Positions 43,592 through 54,881 are shown, numbered from the stretch's first letter. The stretch is DNA of 64,000 nucleotides from Cordia subcordata (GCA_028554755.1 JAPTOF010000032.1:310001-374000), one strand, 5' to 3'. Numbers and translations: made by a program. The notes: a model not told the origin generated them from the sequence alone.

Positions 43592-45696
43592 ATCATCTCT
43601 CTTTAGTCTTAGACCGATGTGTGGAGAAGAATTTAGTGTTAAGTTGGGAGAAATCCCACTTCATGGTGCAACGAGGGATAGTGCTGGGTCATGTTGTCTC
43701 ATCTAATGGAATTCAAGTTGACCCAGCTATGGTTGAATTAATTAAGAAGTTGCTTGTCCCTAAGTGTGTCAAGGATGTTAGATCTTTTCTAGGACATGCA
43801 GGATTCTACCGTAGATTCATTAAGGATTTTAGTCACGTTGCACGTCCTTTGTCTAGGCTTCTAGCACAAGATGTTCCTTTTGACTTTGACGATGAATGTG
43901 TTAGAGCTTTCAATAGGCTTAAATCCTTATTATCAACATCCCCGATTATCCAACCACCTGACTACAGTCTCCCATTTGAGGTTATGTGTGATGCATCCGA
44001 TTATGCAATAGGAGCTGTTTTAGGTCAAAGGAAGGATAAGTTGCCCCATGTTGTATACTATGCTAGCAAGACTTTTGATGAAGCACAAAAGAATTACACT
44101 ACTATGAAAAAAGAGCTTCTAGCGATAGTCTTCTCTCTTGACAAGTTTAGGTCATACATCCTAGGATCCAGAGTAATTGTCTACACCGATCATACGGCAT
44201 TGAAGTATTTGTTGTCTAAGAAAGAATCTAAGCCCCGCTTGATTAGGTGGATGCTCCTCCTTCAAGAGTTTAACTTAGAAATTCGGGATAAGAAGGGTAG
44301 AGAGAATTTAGTTGCGGATCATCTTTCCCGTCTTGTTAGCGAGTCTTCTAGTGATCCATCTCCTTTTCATGATTCATTCCCTAATGAGCAATTATTTGCT
44401 ATTTCTCATCACACACCTTGGTTCGCTCATATAGTTAATTATCTTGCCATAAGGCGTTTTCCGTCTCATTGGGAGAAAAGAGAAAAAGAAGTTAGGCATT
44501 TCTTTTGGGAGGAACCCTATCTTTTTAAAGTGTGTGCGGATCAAATGATTCACCGGTGTGTGCCTGAGGAGGAGTTTGAGAGCGTGTTAAGCATGTGTCA
44601 TGATGAGGGGTGTGGGGGTCATTTTAGTGGGAAGAAGACTGCTGCGAAGGTCTTGCAAAGTGGATTATTTTGGCCTACTTTCTTTAGGGATGCCCAGGAA
44701 TATTGCAAAAAGTGTTTTAGATGTCAACAATCCAGGTCCATCTCTAGGAGAAACATGATGCCTTTATCCCCTATTCTTCCTTGTGAGTTGTTCGATGTTT
44801 GGGGTATAGACTTCATGGGTCCATTTCCACCTTCCTTTGGGTGTCAATACATTTTAGTGGCCGTTGATTATGTATCCAAATGGGTTGAGGCTATTCCTAC
44901 ACGCACTAATGACCATAGGGTAGTGGTTAAGTTTATTAAAGAGAACATTTTCTCTAGATTTGGAGTCCCTAGGGTCTTAATTAGTGATGGGGGTTTGCAT
45001 TTTCGCCATAGGACTTTAGAGGCCTTATTGAGGAAATATTCAGTCACCCATAAAGTAGCCACTCCTTATCACCCGCAGACTAGTGGACAAGTAGAGGTGT
45101 CCAATAGAGAGATCAAACACATTCTAGAGAAAACGGTTAGGCCTGATAGAAAAGATTGGTCTATTAGATTAAATGATGCTTTGTGGGCCTACCGTACCGC
45201 CTTTAAGACTCCTATTGGTATGTCTCCGTATAGATTGGTATTTGGTAAAGCTTGTCACTTGCCGGTTGAACTTGCACATAGAGCGTATTGGGCAATCAAA
45301 GCCCTAAATTTTGACTTGGCAAGAGTGGGTGAGAAAAGGAGGCTAGACCTAGCAGAACTGGAAGAACTTAGATTCGAGGCATATGAGAACGCTAAACTTT
45401 ATAAGGATAGAATGAAGAGAATCCATGATAAACATGTTATTAAGAAATCATTCTCTCCTCTTGATAAAGTTTGGTTGTTTAACTCACGACTGAAGCTTTT
45501 TCCAGGTAAGCTTAAGACGAGATGGGATGGTCCATATGAGGTGATGATTGCCTATCCTTCCGGAGCGGTCAAGATCAAAGACTTAAAGGATGGCCGAGAG
45601 TTGACGGTAAATGGGCAACGCCTGAAGCACGCTTATGATCCGAGCATGGCTCGTGTGGAGGTTTTAGAGCTTCAGGATCCCGCAGATGGAAGTTGA
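43588..45696 (+). CDS. pol: Athila-3 RT thumb, RNase H and integrase, long open frame
   Basis: This is the longest open frame of the window (702 codons). Residues 1-90 are the RT end ([39 protein letters not shown]). About 125-255 is RNase H, with [52 protein letters not shown] and [11 protein letters not shown]. Integrase follows: zinc domain [15 protein letters not shown] ... CKKCFRCQQ, then the catalytic triad in [28 protein letters not shown] and [18 protein letters not shown]. The C-terminal GPY/F module is [20 protein letters not shown]. The natural stop is at 45694. It could be expressed only as the end of a gag-pol read-through, which the upstream indels prevent. Confidence 0.93.
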   Translation: MNHLSLVLDRCVEKNLVLSWEKSHFMVQRGIVLGHVVSSNGIQVDPAMVELIKKLLVPKCVKDVRSFLGHAGFYRRFIKDFSHVARPLSRLLAQDVPFDFDDECVRAFNRLKSLLSTSPIIQPPDYSLPFEVMCDASDYAIGAVLGQRKDKLPHVVYYASKTFDEAQKNYTTMKKELLAIVFSLDKFRSYILGSRVIVYTDHTALKYLLSKKESKPRLIRWMLLLQEFNLEIRDKKGRENLVADHLSRLVSESSSDPSPFHDSFPNEQLFAISHHTPWFAHIVNYLAIRRFPSHWEKREKEVRHFFWEEPYLFKVCADQMIHRCVPEEEFESVLSMCHDEGCGGHFSGKKTAAKVLQSGLFWPTFFRDAQEYCKKCFRCQQSRSISRRNMMPLSPILPCELFDVWGIDFMGPFPPSFGCQYILVAVDYVSKWVEAIPTRTNDHRVVVKFIKENIFSRFGVPRVLISDGGLHFRHRTLEALLRKYSVTHKVATPYHPQTSGQVEVSNREIKHILEKTVRPDRKDWSIRLNDALWAYRTAFKTPIGMSPYRLVFGKACHLPVELAHRAYWAIKALNFDLARVGEKRRLDLAELEELRFEAYENAKLYKDRMKRIHDKHVIKKSFSPLDKVWLFNSRLKLFPGKLKTRWDGPYEVMIAYPSGAVKIKDLKDGRELTVNGQRLKHAYDPSMARVEVLELQDPADGS

Positions 45697-47100
45697 AGAT
45701 GAGCTAGTATTTGCCTGGCTGACGGCTTGGTGGTTAGCTCTACTAGGAGGCAACCTAGGTTCAATTTTATAGTCTTGCATTTGTTTGACTTTTGTTTCTT
45801 TTTATTTTCTTTCTTTTATCTTTCTTGTACCCAACTTAAAGTGTTGAATCCCAATCCTTTGTCCCATAAGATACACCACTGCTTATTATTGCACATGCCA
45901 ATGCAAGTATGCATAGGCAATGCTACTAATCTTGTTTTCTTTGTAAGTGTTTGTGAATTGTGAGTCACAAGTTAGTAGTATGGTGATTGGGAGTTGGCAT
46001 GGAAAGCTTTGAAGAGAATGCAAGGTTGTATCTATCCTTTCTCCACTTGTCCCCCCCTATTTGCACCCTATCCCCACCATCCTTACTCGTTGTGTAATGA
46101 TGACTTGCTTGTTTTTGTTGTGCTTTGTTCTATTTGCTTGAGGACAAGCAAAGTTTAGGTTTGGGGTGTGGGAGTTTAGTTTTATTTCTTGTTATATTTT
46201 ACTTAGGGTAGATTGCATCATGCGTTTAAATGGTGAAAATTTTTCAATTTTGAAAATTTTTCAATTTTGTTGCATATAGAGTCAATTATTTCTTTGTTGA
46301 TCATTGTGTTGGCTTTTGTGATTGACTCTATTGATTTATTAAGATGAGAGACATTGTGGGGGAATAAATAGAGTGGTTTGAAAACTAAGTCTTGGAGGAT
46401 GCCCTTAAAAGTTGTGGGAGTGAGAACCTCAAAAGAATAACCCTTGTAGCCACCCCATAGCTTGGTAGGAAAGAGTGTTGAAAAAGGGTTATTGATGTGA
46501 GTGCCTCTTCTTTGATTGGTTCTTGTTGATATGCCTAAGCCTTTCTTTTTCTTCCTTTTTGAGAATTCAATACAATGAAAATGAAAAAAAAAATAAAAAA
46601 AAATGATTGAAAAAAAAAAGGCAAAAAAGTGCAAAATTCTATGAATGAAGTGAAAAAGAGAAAAAGCCAAAGGCACCTAAAAGTTAGTGACTAAGTGCAT
46701 AAGTGACACAATGTCAACTTAGCACAAGTTATCATCTTTGTAGACATGTGAATAAGGCTTATAAAAAGCCGTTGTGTCTGTATACTCTCTCTTCTTATCT
46801 TTAAGGCTTGGTGTATGTTAGGGAGGCCATGTCAGTTGAGGGAGCACGAAATATCAATATCCCGAGTGCGTGAGTTAGAATCCTAGGCTTGTGGTGGATT
46901 GGCTACTTGGGAAATTCCCATGAGAAACGAGACCCCTTATGAGTAGAAGGAAGATCCAAAGAGGCTTAGGGATCTCTTCACAATAGGAATGCCCCTTCAT
47001 GTTTCTCAAATTAATACTGATAGCGAGTCAGTCCTTTAGGCAATCCATTGTATCAGCTTTAGAAATAAAATTGAAGATTAAGCTTGCTTGAGGACAAGCA
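45697..47100 (+). other. Athila-3 3' UTR with doubled hairpin/polypurine module
   Basis: This is 1.4 kb with no convincing frame; only a small frame of 78 codons at 45727-45963, without recognisable features. The first hairpin GCTTGAGGACAAGC is at 46136-46149, followed by AAAGTTTAGGTTTGGGGTG. There is an A-rich stretch at about 46570-46640. The second copy of the hairpin is at 47086-47099, next to the true polypurine tract. Athila elements elsewhere can carry an env-like gene here; none is visible. Confidence 0.8.
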
Positions 47101-47120
47101 AGGAGAAAGTTTGGGGGTGT
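47101..47120 (+). other. Polypurine tract of Athila-3
   Basis: AGGAGAAAGTTTGGGGGTGT, immediately before the 3' LTR start TGATGAG. Confidence 0.85.
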
Positions 47121-48837
47121 TGATGAGTTGTGATTTGGTGTGTGTTTGCATTGCCATTTACTTATACTTTAGAGGTGTTGAATGCTTATAATGATGCATT
47201 AGTGTAGTACTTTTGATAGGAATAGGCTTAAGTGTGAATAAATGTGCATATTGAGTTTAAGAGATAAAATGCTACACTAATAACTTATTTTCAATGATTC
47301 AGGTGATTTTGGGTTAAGATAAAGATTGAACAATGAAAGGTGACGAAGATAGGACATGCACAGGTCTAAGGGAGAAGACTGAAGGCCGAAATGACGAAAA
47401 ATTGGATGAAGGAAGTCAGCCGGACGCTAAGGAAGAATAGCCGGTCGACCGGCCACTCCAGAGAGCCCTTGAAGAAAGCCGGTCGAGTATTCCAGAGGCC
47501 GGTCGACCTAGCCGGTCGACCGGCTATGCGCGAACCTATAAATAAAGCCCGATGCGGAGCAGAATGAAGAGTTTTTACACACACTTCACACCTATTCTCA
47601 CACACACTTAACCCTATTCCCTAGCCGCCTCACACACCCTTTTCACATATTTTTCACGAAGAACCAAGCTTCGTTGGAGATTCAAACGCTTTGGAATCGA
47701 GATTGTTTACAAGCTGTGTTCTAAAGTCGCTAGGATGAAAGGGGAGTTTCGTTATATCTCTTTCATTCTATTTTCTATTATGTCTGAGTAGGCTTGTATA
47801 GGGTGATAAAGCTTATGTAATGGGTTAATTTTATACTCTTATGATATGGGATATGATGGCTGAATATATATATATATATATATATATATGTTTTGATTTG
47901 TGTTGTTTAATTGGGTGTTCTTTCATTCATGTCTATGTGGTTGATAGAATACTTAGATGAGTACATATATATATTAATTGAAGTTTGTTTGTTACTAAAC
48001 ACATCTAATCCATGTTGTACTCATGTCTATGTGTTTATACATGGATGTTATGAAGTGGGTAGTGCTTTTATTCATGTCTATATGCGTATTTGCATGCCTA
48101 GTAACAAGCATAATTTCAATATCACATGTGTATGAATGTTAGTCAAATCCTGCTGTAGTGATCTTAGAATGACGGAGTATAATTTAGGGCTAATCTAGGT
48201 CGAGTTTCCTTTGGCTTTAAATCCAGCCAATAGGTTTCAGGATAGATTTAGTCGACCTTAGCAACACTAGGTATTGGCTTTAAACCCAGCCAATGGTTTA
48301 GGTGCTAGGGTAGGTTCATTCTAAGCCACCTAGGAAGTTAGTTAGTCCCTCTTGAGGCCCTAGGTCATAAGGACCACGCCGTAGCTCTAGGAGACGTCGC
48401 CTAGGGACGGACCCGCACCGAGTCCTAGGGGGAAATCAGGACATTAACTAACAACCTAGTTAAGAGCACTTTTGATAGTTAGCCATCATCCCTTAATCCC
48501 ATAGCATTTGAGTATGGAGTTACCCATTCATAAGTCCAAGTCACCCTAATCCCTTTCCAATTGTTAGTTTCTTCTAAATCAACCTGCGTCCATTTTTGTT
48601 TTTATTCATAGTTTAGTTTTCTTTCATTTACTTAGAGCTCCCGACAATCCAAACCTTCACAAGAAAAAGTACACTTAGTTTAGATCTTTCTTTTTAGCTC
48701 TTTTAGGACACCAAGCATAGGATACATTCACGATATTCACGCCTCCCTGTGGTTCGACACCCGCACTCGTAAACACTGTATTGCACGATCCATACGCTTG
48801 CGGGTCTTTTAAAACTTGCACTCGTAAGAAGACATCA
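47121..48837 (+). repeat. 3' LTR of Athila-3
   Basis: It is 1,717 bp. Compared with the 5' LTR, about 20 substitutions. Two indels lie in the U3 palindrome cluster (47439-47526) and one in the AT microsatellite (about 47864-47889). TATA box at 47537-47544; twin hairpins at 48211-48230 and 48274-48293. Confidence 0.97.
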
Positions 48838-49303
48838 CCTACACCTAATAGTCTTTCGTCATCGAATTAGAAATTTGGATAGTCTGATACCAAAACGTGA
48901 GGAGTACTTTGGAAGTCTCTATGGCAGTCTCAGGTCCGAGGGAATACGACATCCATGTGCACCACAAGCAATCTTTTGACAGTAGGGTACATACCATAAG
49001 ATGCTTATAATAGAGTCATGTTCAGTGAGCATATCTCTACACCTCACCGGCGTCTCCACACCCCTTAGTCATGAGGATGACCAACTCATGCGATGCACTA
49101 TAGCCTATGCTTGATAGAACTGATGTCTTAGTATCAATTTTGTCATTCACATAAACCTACTAGGTCACCATAAGGATTACGTCATGACCTAATAATTGAG
49201 GAGAAGATGTACGATATGACGTAAGGCCGAAATTAAGGCGATTCATGTACAAATCAGTACAAATCTACAATAGACGACTAACTTTAGGACACCATTTCTA
49301 GCA
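48838..49303 (-). repeat. 3' LTR of Copia-C, second plus-strand part
   Basis: It starts with the second CCTAC and continues the LTR interrupted at 38004, as shown by the uninterrupted copy at about 55925-56446. It ends TTCTAGCA, followed by ATCTCCCACTTG, the complement of a polypurine tract (CAAGTGGGAGAT). A segment of about 40 bp present in the other LTR (56247-56290) is missing near 49150, between TCATT repeats. Confidence 0.88.
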
Positions 49304-51130
49304 ATCTCCCACTTGAACTAAAGCCAATCAGATCTGTATCTTATACCCGTCTTTTCACGATCTTGAGGGCTAAAGCTAAGGGGTTGGCAAAACATTTTTT
49401 TAGTATATGTTATTTACAAAGGATCATTACATTTAGCTTAAAGAAGGCAGTAACATCCAATCGTATGCTTAAAAATCTTTTAGCCAATATATTCTCAAAT
49501 ATTATGACTATCATCTTTGTTTGACGAAAATCCAGAATTAGTCCAACTAACTAGTTTCAAGTCAAACTTCTCCATAAACAAGCCATTGGTATTCTCGCAC
49601 CTAATGTGCCAAAGAATGGTCTCCATCAATTACCAATGCCCATATTTGGGATCATGATGATTCTTATTAGTAATACAAGGAGAGTAAGCCTTATGACGCC
49701 TTTTACATGGCACAATGTATTTAGTATATCCTATTGACCAAGCAATTAAGATTCTTCTCATACATACCTTTCAATGAAATTTGTCAAACAAGTTTTCTTG
49801 AATAATGAATTCTTGAAAACCTTTTTCAAAATTCAATATGTTGAACTATTTCAACATGAAGTCAATGTACGTTTACTAGGACTAATCTATCCATACAGAT
49901 TATGATCCCAAACACATAGTATATGGTTTTTAAAAACATTTATGGAGAACAAAGATAATAGCTTTAGTTTTACATTTTATAGCATCAAGATGTAATCCAC
50001 ACTGCCATACTATAAAGAATCACACAATAATCAGCCTACTAACATATACAAGGCATATCTTTGTTCTTAACAAACGCATACGTCTTGATACTTTATCAAA
50101 ACGTACTAACCTAAGAACTTGTACCAGACCACTCATGAGCCAAATAGACATTTGCTCTACAATCTTGGTAGTAGATATGAACTATTCAGCTATGTCATAT
50201 ACATCCTCTTTTAGCTTACCTTGAAGAAAAGCCATCTAGGCACCTACTAATTAGGTTTCATTATACAAAGATGTATGTCATACATGAATGATGCAAATGA
50301 ATTTGAGCATCATCATTAGTGGAAACATCACGTCATAGTCCAACTACAACATTCACAATGCTTCCTAACAATGAGTTGCTCATTGTAGGTCTCAACCTTT
50401 AAAAAACCCTTTCATGAACCATTTTTCACATTACGGGTCTTACCCGATATGTTGCCAACCAATGTCCATACATTATTGACATTTATAGTTTCGTGAAAGG
50501 ATTGCAACAAAGCAAGTAAGTTCTTAGAGTTATGCCTCTATCCAGCATCTTGACAAGTGACTGAATTCATACCGTTCTCTGAATTCACACTTTTCCATTA
50601 GACATGGTACTTTACCAAATCAACTTAGTGATACATCTTTAATAAGCACAAGATTTGGTTCCTAACATTATCTTGTTATGTATGTTACAACTATTAGTGT
50701 TATATCCTTCTACTTGGAACTTCATTAAGCTCATCATCAAGGGAATCATGTTTAAGAAATTCCTTCTTGAAAAGATTCCTTTGAGGTTAATGAATACTAA
50801 TTATTCACTCCCTCTATATAAGTTGAATTTACTAGACTTTCTAGGAAATCTTCCAGACACTTACAAACTTCAAATCCAGCTTGTCAATGAAAAAGTACTT
50901 GACGTGTGCTATTTCTTCAACCCTTTGGTAAAAGTGTACAGCTTACCATCATGCCATATCTTATATGGTATCTTATCCATTGATTTGCGAGATGTCATAG
51001 CTTAATATTTAAGCATTTGTCTCAAATATACATCCAAAGGATATGGTCAAAACCATAAGTTACATTATGGATCAAACTATGTCCAACATTGCTTGATTTC
51101 TCCTTTCTAACAAACCATTCAATTATGGTA
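49304..51130 (-). pseudogene. pol: Copia-C integrase, RT and RNase H relics
   Basis: Only traces survive, all on the minus strand and in the right order. Integrase near 51130-51060 reads NGLLERRNQAMLDIV (catalytic Glu region). It continues at about 51000-50955 with KSMDKIPYKIWHDGK and at about 50740-50690 with HDSLDDELNEVPS. RT: FPLMMMLKFICII and MAFLQGKLKEDVYDIAE lie between 50340 and 50170. RNase H near 49570-49510 reads LVSWTNSGFSSNKDDS. Stops and frame changes are everywhere. The matches rest on short blocks, but their order and spacing fit a copia pol. Confidence 0.65.
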
Positions 51131-52876
51131 AATTAGTAATAGTCCATTATATAAGATTCTTATTCTCTTCTGGGCAAACGAGAGACTTACTTGAAGGATA
51201 TTTATTTCTATGACTAGATCATAGAATCATATCATCCTAGTCAGCATACGTTATGCTAGAAGGATGAGCTTATTTTAGTTTACAATGCATGATAATAACA
51301 TTATTCATAATAATATTATTATCACATTTATCTCTACTAATGGACAGTTCCACTATAACAAGTTATAGAGATCGTTTGTATCTTATACAAAGCTAAGATC
51401 AATTGAATTTGTAAAGTGTTATCATATATGCAACTCATATATATTATATCTTTATGTCCCTCTATGCCATAAAATGTATAGGAAGACACATCCAACCTTT
51501 GAATATAGATCTATAAGTTAGCATGCACACTATCCGCTACAAAGACAAACTTTTAATGCGAACTTTTATATCTCATCAACTAATTGATGATCATCTCGAC
51601 ACTTTGTAGCTAATTAGTCTTACTTCTGCCAAGTTTGTGTAGAACATACAGAATATATTTATGATCGTGACTAACTATATCACTATCAAATAATAATATA
51701 TCTATAACATATTGAGAATTATGAAAGAAAATAACAAACACAACGAATATAGACATGCCATTGTATATGAATCATCGTTCCTAAAGACATAGGCGAATGT
51801 CTAAAGAATTCTCCCACTATTTTGTTCAGACTAATAGCCTCTACCTTCAATCCAAGGAGGTTTCCGAATCCAAACCCCTTAGTGGGTACTAAGATCCAAA
51901 ACAATTGAACATAAGCCCGACTGAGGTTAGCCCACTTATGAATACTACTTGATAGGTTCATAACCAATTGCTTCTCCAAACAACTCTCAGTGGTCAATTC
52001 TGCTGCAAGCATCTCTTCAACAGGACTAAGGTCCTCCACTAAAAAGCTCGATTAGGTGAAACCATTAACATGAACTCCCAAGGTCTTCCTCTAAGCCCAA
52101 TGAATAAGCCCGATTGAGGTCGGCCCATCTGCTCATTAGTCTAAAAGGATTTCAAGGGCTTCATATAGTGAATAATAATCCCAATATCTCAATAAAAGCC
52201 AAGCCTAAGGCCCTACAATGTTTATTAAAACATTGGGCCCATGATTATTTACTTTAATTGGAGGCAACGATTTGAGCATCTCCATGTCCAAATCACTTAA
52301 CGAACCTAATAATTTGGAGGATTTTGTAGAGATGATAAGTGCATTTGTTTTAGCAGCCAAATCCATTAATTAATCCAGTTAATTAATCACAATAGGCATC
52401 GAAACAATATATCAATATATATAAACACATATAGTGGTTATGGGCTTTTCGTATTGTGGCCCACTAGAGCCATCATAGGCCACTCTATTATGCAAGTAAG
52501 GTTTTTACCTATTAATATTGAGTATCTTGGATTGGGCCAAGCCTTTTAGCTCTTGGTCTTCAGCTCTTTGTCTTGATTGTGCTTTAACTACTAATTACAT
52601 TAACTAGGAGAAGAACTTCTTCTAAAAGAAAGGGATACATCACTTAGGAGAGGGGTTTACAACTAGAATTAGAGAGAAGGCTAGGCTCACAGGCCCAATT
52701 TAATCCCAAAAACAATTACAATAATTTATATGTAAACAAGTAATAACATGCATGAGATGCAAGCCCATAATCATGCCAAAATATGTCATACATCATATCG
52801 AAGAAAAGACATAAAGCAATTTCATGATTTTATCGCACAATTATCAGATCGATTTAAATGTATTAAATCAATCCCT
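51131..52876 (-). other. Copia-C region without recognisable gag or protease
   Basis: Where gag, protease and the integrase N-terminus should be, I find no copia motif. A minus-strand open stretch at 52039-51719 (106 codons) shows no known domain. Two related segments, AAGCCCGACTGAGGTTAGCC near 51926 and AAGCCCGATTGAGGTCGGCC near 52108, are diverged repeats that may correspond to leader repeats like those of Copia-A. AT-rich and heavily decayed. Confidence 0.5.
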
Positions 52877-53650
52877 CCAATTAATTAAAACTCCTTTTAA
52901 ATTAATTGGGGTCAAAATCATAATTTTGACAAGATAAATACATCATTAAAAACTCTTTTCTAATTAATTAGGGTCAAAATCACTATTTTGACCAATTAAG
53001 GGGCTTGTCCAATTAATTAAAAACTCATTTTAAATTAATTGGGGTCAAAATCATCATTTTAACTAATTAATGGACCTTTTCCAATTAATTAAAACTCCTT
53101 TATAATTAATTGGGGTCAAAATCAAATTTTGATTGTCATTGGGTCATTGTCCAATTAATTAAAACTTCTTTCAAAATTAATTGGGATTAAAATCTCTATT
53201 TTGTCTAATTAGGGGGATTTAAATTTTTTGGAGTCAAAATCTAATTGTGACTAGCTTTTGGACATTATTCAATTAGCTAAAAACTCTTTTCTAATTAATT
53301 GGGGTCAAAATCACAATTTTAACCAAGTAAGGGCTAATCCAATTAATTAAAATTCTTTTTAAATTAATTGGGATCAAAATCATAATATTGACATATTTAT
53401 GGGGTTTGTCAATTAATTAAAATTCTTTTTAAATTAATTGGAGTCAAAATCTCAATTTGGACGAACATTGGGTCATTATCCAATTAACTAGAACTAATTT
53501 TCAATTAATTGGTGTCAAAAACAAAATTTTGACAAATTAAGGGCTTTCTAATTAATTAAAAGAATTTTAAAACAATGAGGGTAGTAAAACACATTCCCAA
53601 AAATTTATGGGCCTAGTACACTTAATTAAAACTCATTTTAATTAATTGGA
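52877..53650 (-). repeat. About 11 x 70-bp dyad-rich minisatellite in Copia-C
   Basis: Units begin at about 52877, 52945, 53013, 53080, 53150, 53268, 53338, 53409, 53479, 53549 and 53620 (one more is very degenerate near 53210). A typical unit holds CCAATTAATTAAAA, then TTTAAATTAATTGG (inverted arms), then GTCAAAATCATAATTTTGAC (a second dyad). The period is about 70 bp and the units have diverged by point changes and small indels. Confidence 0.9.
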
Positions 53651-54881
53651 GGAAAAACATATTTTTTAGTAAATAAATATCTAATATTCATTTTTATAAA
53701 AAAAAACTATTGAATTCAAATAATTCAAAAGATTCAAAAGACAATTAATAAATTATTTATTGAATTAACATTTAATTCAAATTATTTTGTGCTTAATTTG
53801 AATTATCAAATATGACATCGAAGGCCCAAAACAATTGTATGTGATTATCATAAAGTAAGAAATTAATAAACTATTTATTAATTCTTAGCTTAAAAAATTA
53901 TTCTAAGTTTTATTAGGCGATATAATGAACTTAATTAGTCTCAACTAATTAAATTGTATTATCTAATAAAATATTCTAAAAGGAAGCCCAAGACAATCAT
54001 TTAATAAAATCACTAGAAGTAACAAATATTAATTATTATTTAAAAGAAAAGAGGCCTAACCACTGAGTCATTCTTTATTATAAATAAAAGCCCAAAGTAA
54101 TGTCTACCCAAATAAAGACTAAAGTGCCCGAGGTCCAATTAGGTCCAAACCTATAGCCTCTATAACATAAGAGACATTATCTCTAAAGGCAAATATTCTA
54201 AGATTGGCAAGTTGGTAGAGAAACAATTAATAGCTTATGAGTGCTAGTTTTATTTTACTTTATTTATTATAACATGATGGCTGATTTGTGAAGAGAAGTT
54301 TTCAAGAGCAACGTCATGGGTTCTAACCTTGTGAGTGCTAGTTTTATTTTACTTTATTTATTAATTTTTTTAAATAACAAACACCAACAATTGGCCATGT
54401 TCCATGGCTGAGTTCAACATCAAGACTTTTCTGAATTGGCCAACACTTGGCATAAAGAAAACATTTTTGTTTTTAAAAAAAAAAAGACTTCATCTTCTTA
54501 AGAGAGCCCTAGCTGCCACTGCCATCACTACTAGTTACCAAGCGAAGCCACCGCAAAACCTTAGCTACTACGGAAGTCCTACTTTATGTGTATGTATATA
54601 TTTATATATATAATTAGCAAACTTCCATCATGGTGAACTCTATCATAGAGCAAAAAAAAACATGGCCTTAAAAATATTAAAATATGATGGCATGCACTTA
54701 AAGCCATTTGAATGTAAAAGTGATAATAACGTCACATTCATAATGCAGTGACAAGTTATGGACATTAAACGAGTAATCGTATTACACAGAGAACATAAAC
54801 TTATTTCATATGTGTATATCATATACATATATAAAAGTTAAAATTCTGTGACAAAAATATGAAAATTGCTGAAAGAGCTTT
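53651..54881 (-). other. Copia-C leader, AT-rich, with a 32-bp direct repeat
   Basis: Non-coding. A 32-bp segment starting TGAGTGCTAGTTTTATTTTA is exactly repeated at 54238-54269 and 54332-54363. Near 54530, on the minus strand, a short frame MAVAARALLRR stands out from its AT-rich surroundings. Otherwise I see nothing supportable. Confidence 0.6.

Larger units (their letters stand above)
38005..48837 (+). mobile_element. Athila-3: young complete Ty3/gypsy (Athila) element, TSD CCTAC
   Basis: It is 10,833 bp. LTRs 38005-39697 and 47121-48837 begin TGATGAGTTG and end GACATCA; the target duplication CCTAC is perfect (38000-38004 and 48838-48842). PBS, gag, protease, RT, RNase H, integrase, long 3' UTR and polypurine tract are all present and in order. 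Substitutions between the LTRs: about 20 in 1.69 kb by hand count (about 1.2%). Despite this youth, gag-pol has about seven small indels. No env-like frame is seen in the 3' UTR. Confidence 0.97.

Noticed and set aside
45727..45963. A possible env-like gene in the Athila-3 3' UTR
   Set aside because: Only 78 codons, not kept at the corresponding place in Athila-1, and without a signal peptide plus transmembrane layout of an env-like protein.
47864..47889. AT microsatellites (also about 38737-38751 and 61768-61781) as functional sites
   Set aside because: Simple dinucleotide runs of variable length; the difference between the two Athila-3 LTRs is ordinary slippage.
50655..51005. A 116-codon plus-strand open frame in Copia-C
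   Set aside because: The minus strand here carries copia integrase relics (KIPYKIWHDGK, HDSLDDELNEVPS), so the plus-strand frame is the antisense shadow of a decayed gene.
51719..52039. A 106-codon minus-strand open frame in Copia-C
   Set aside because: No recognisable domain, and it lies in decayed leader/gag DNA; length alone is not convincing in this composition.
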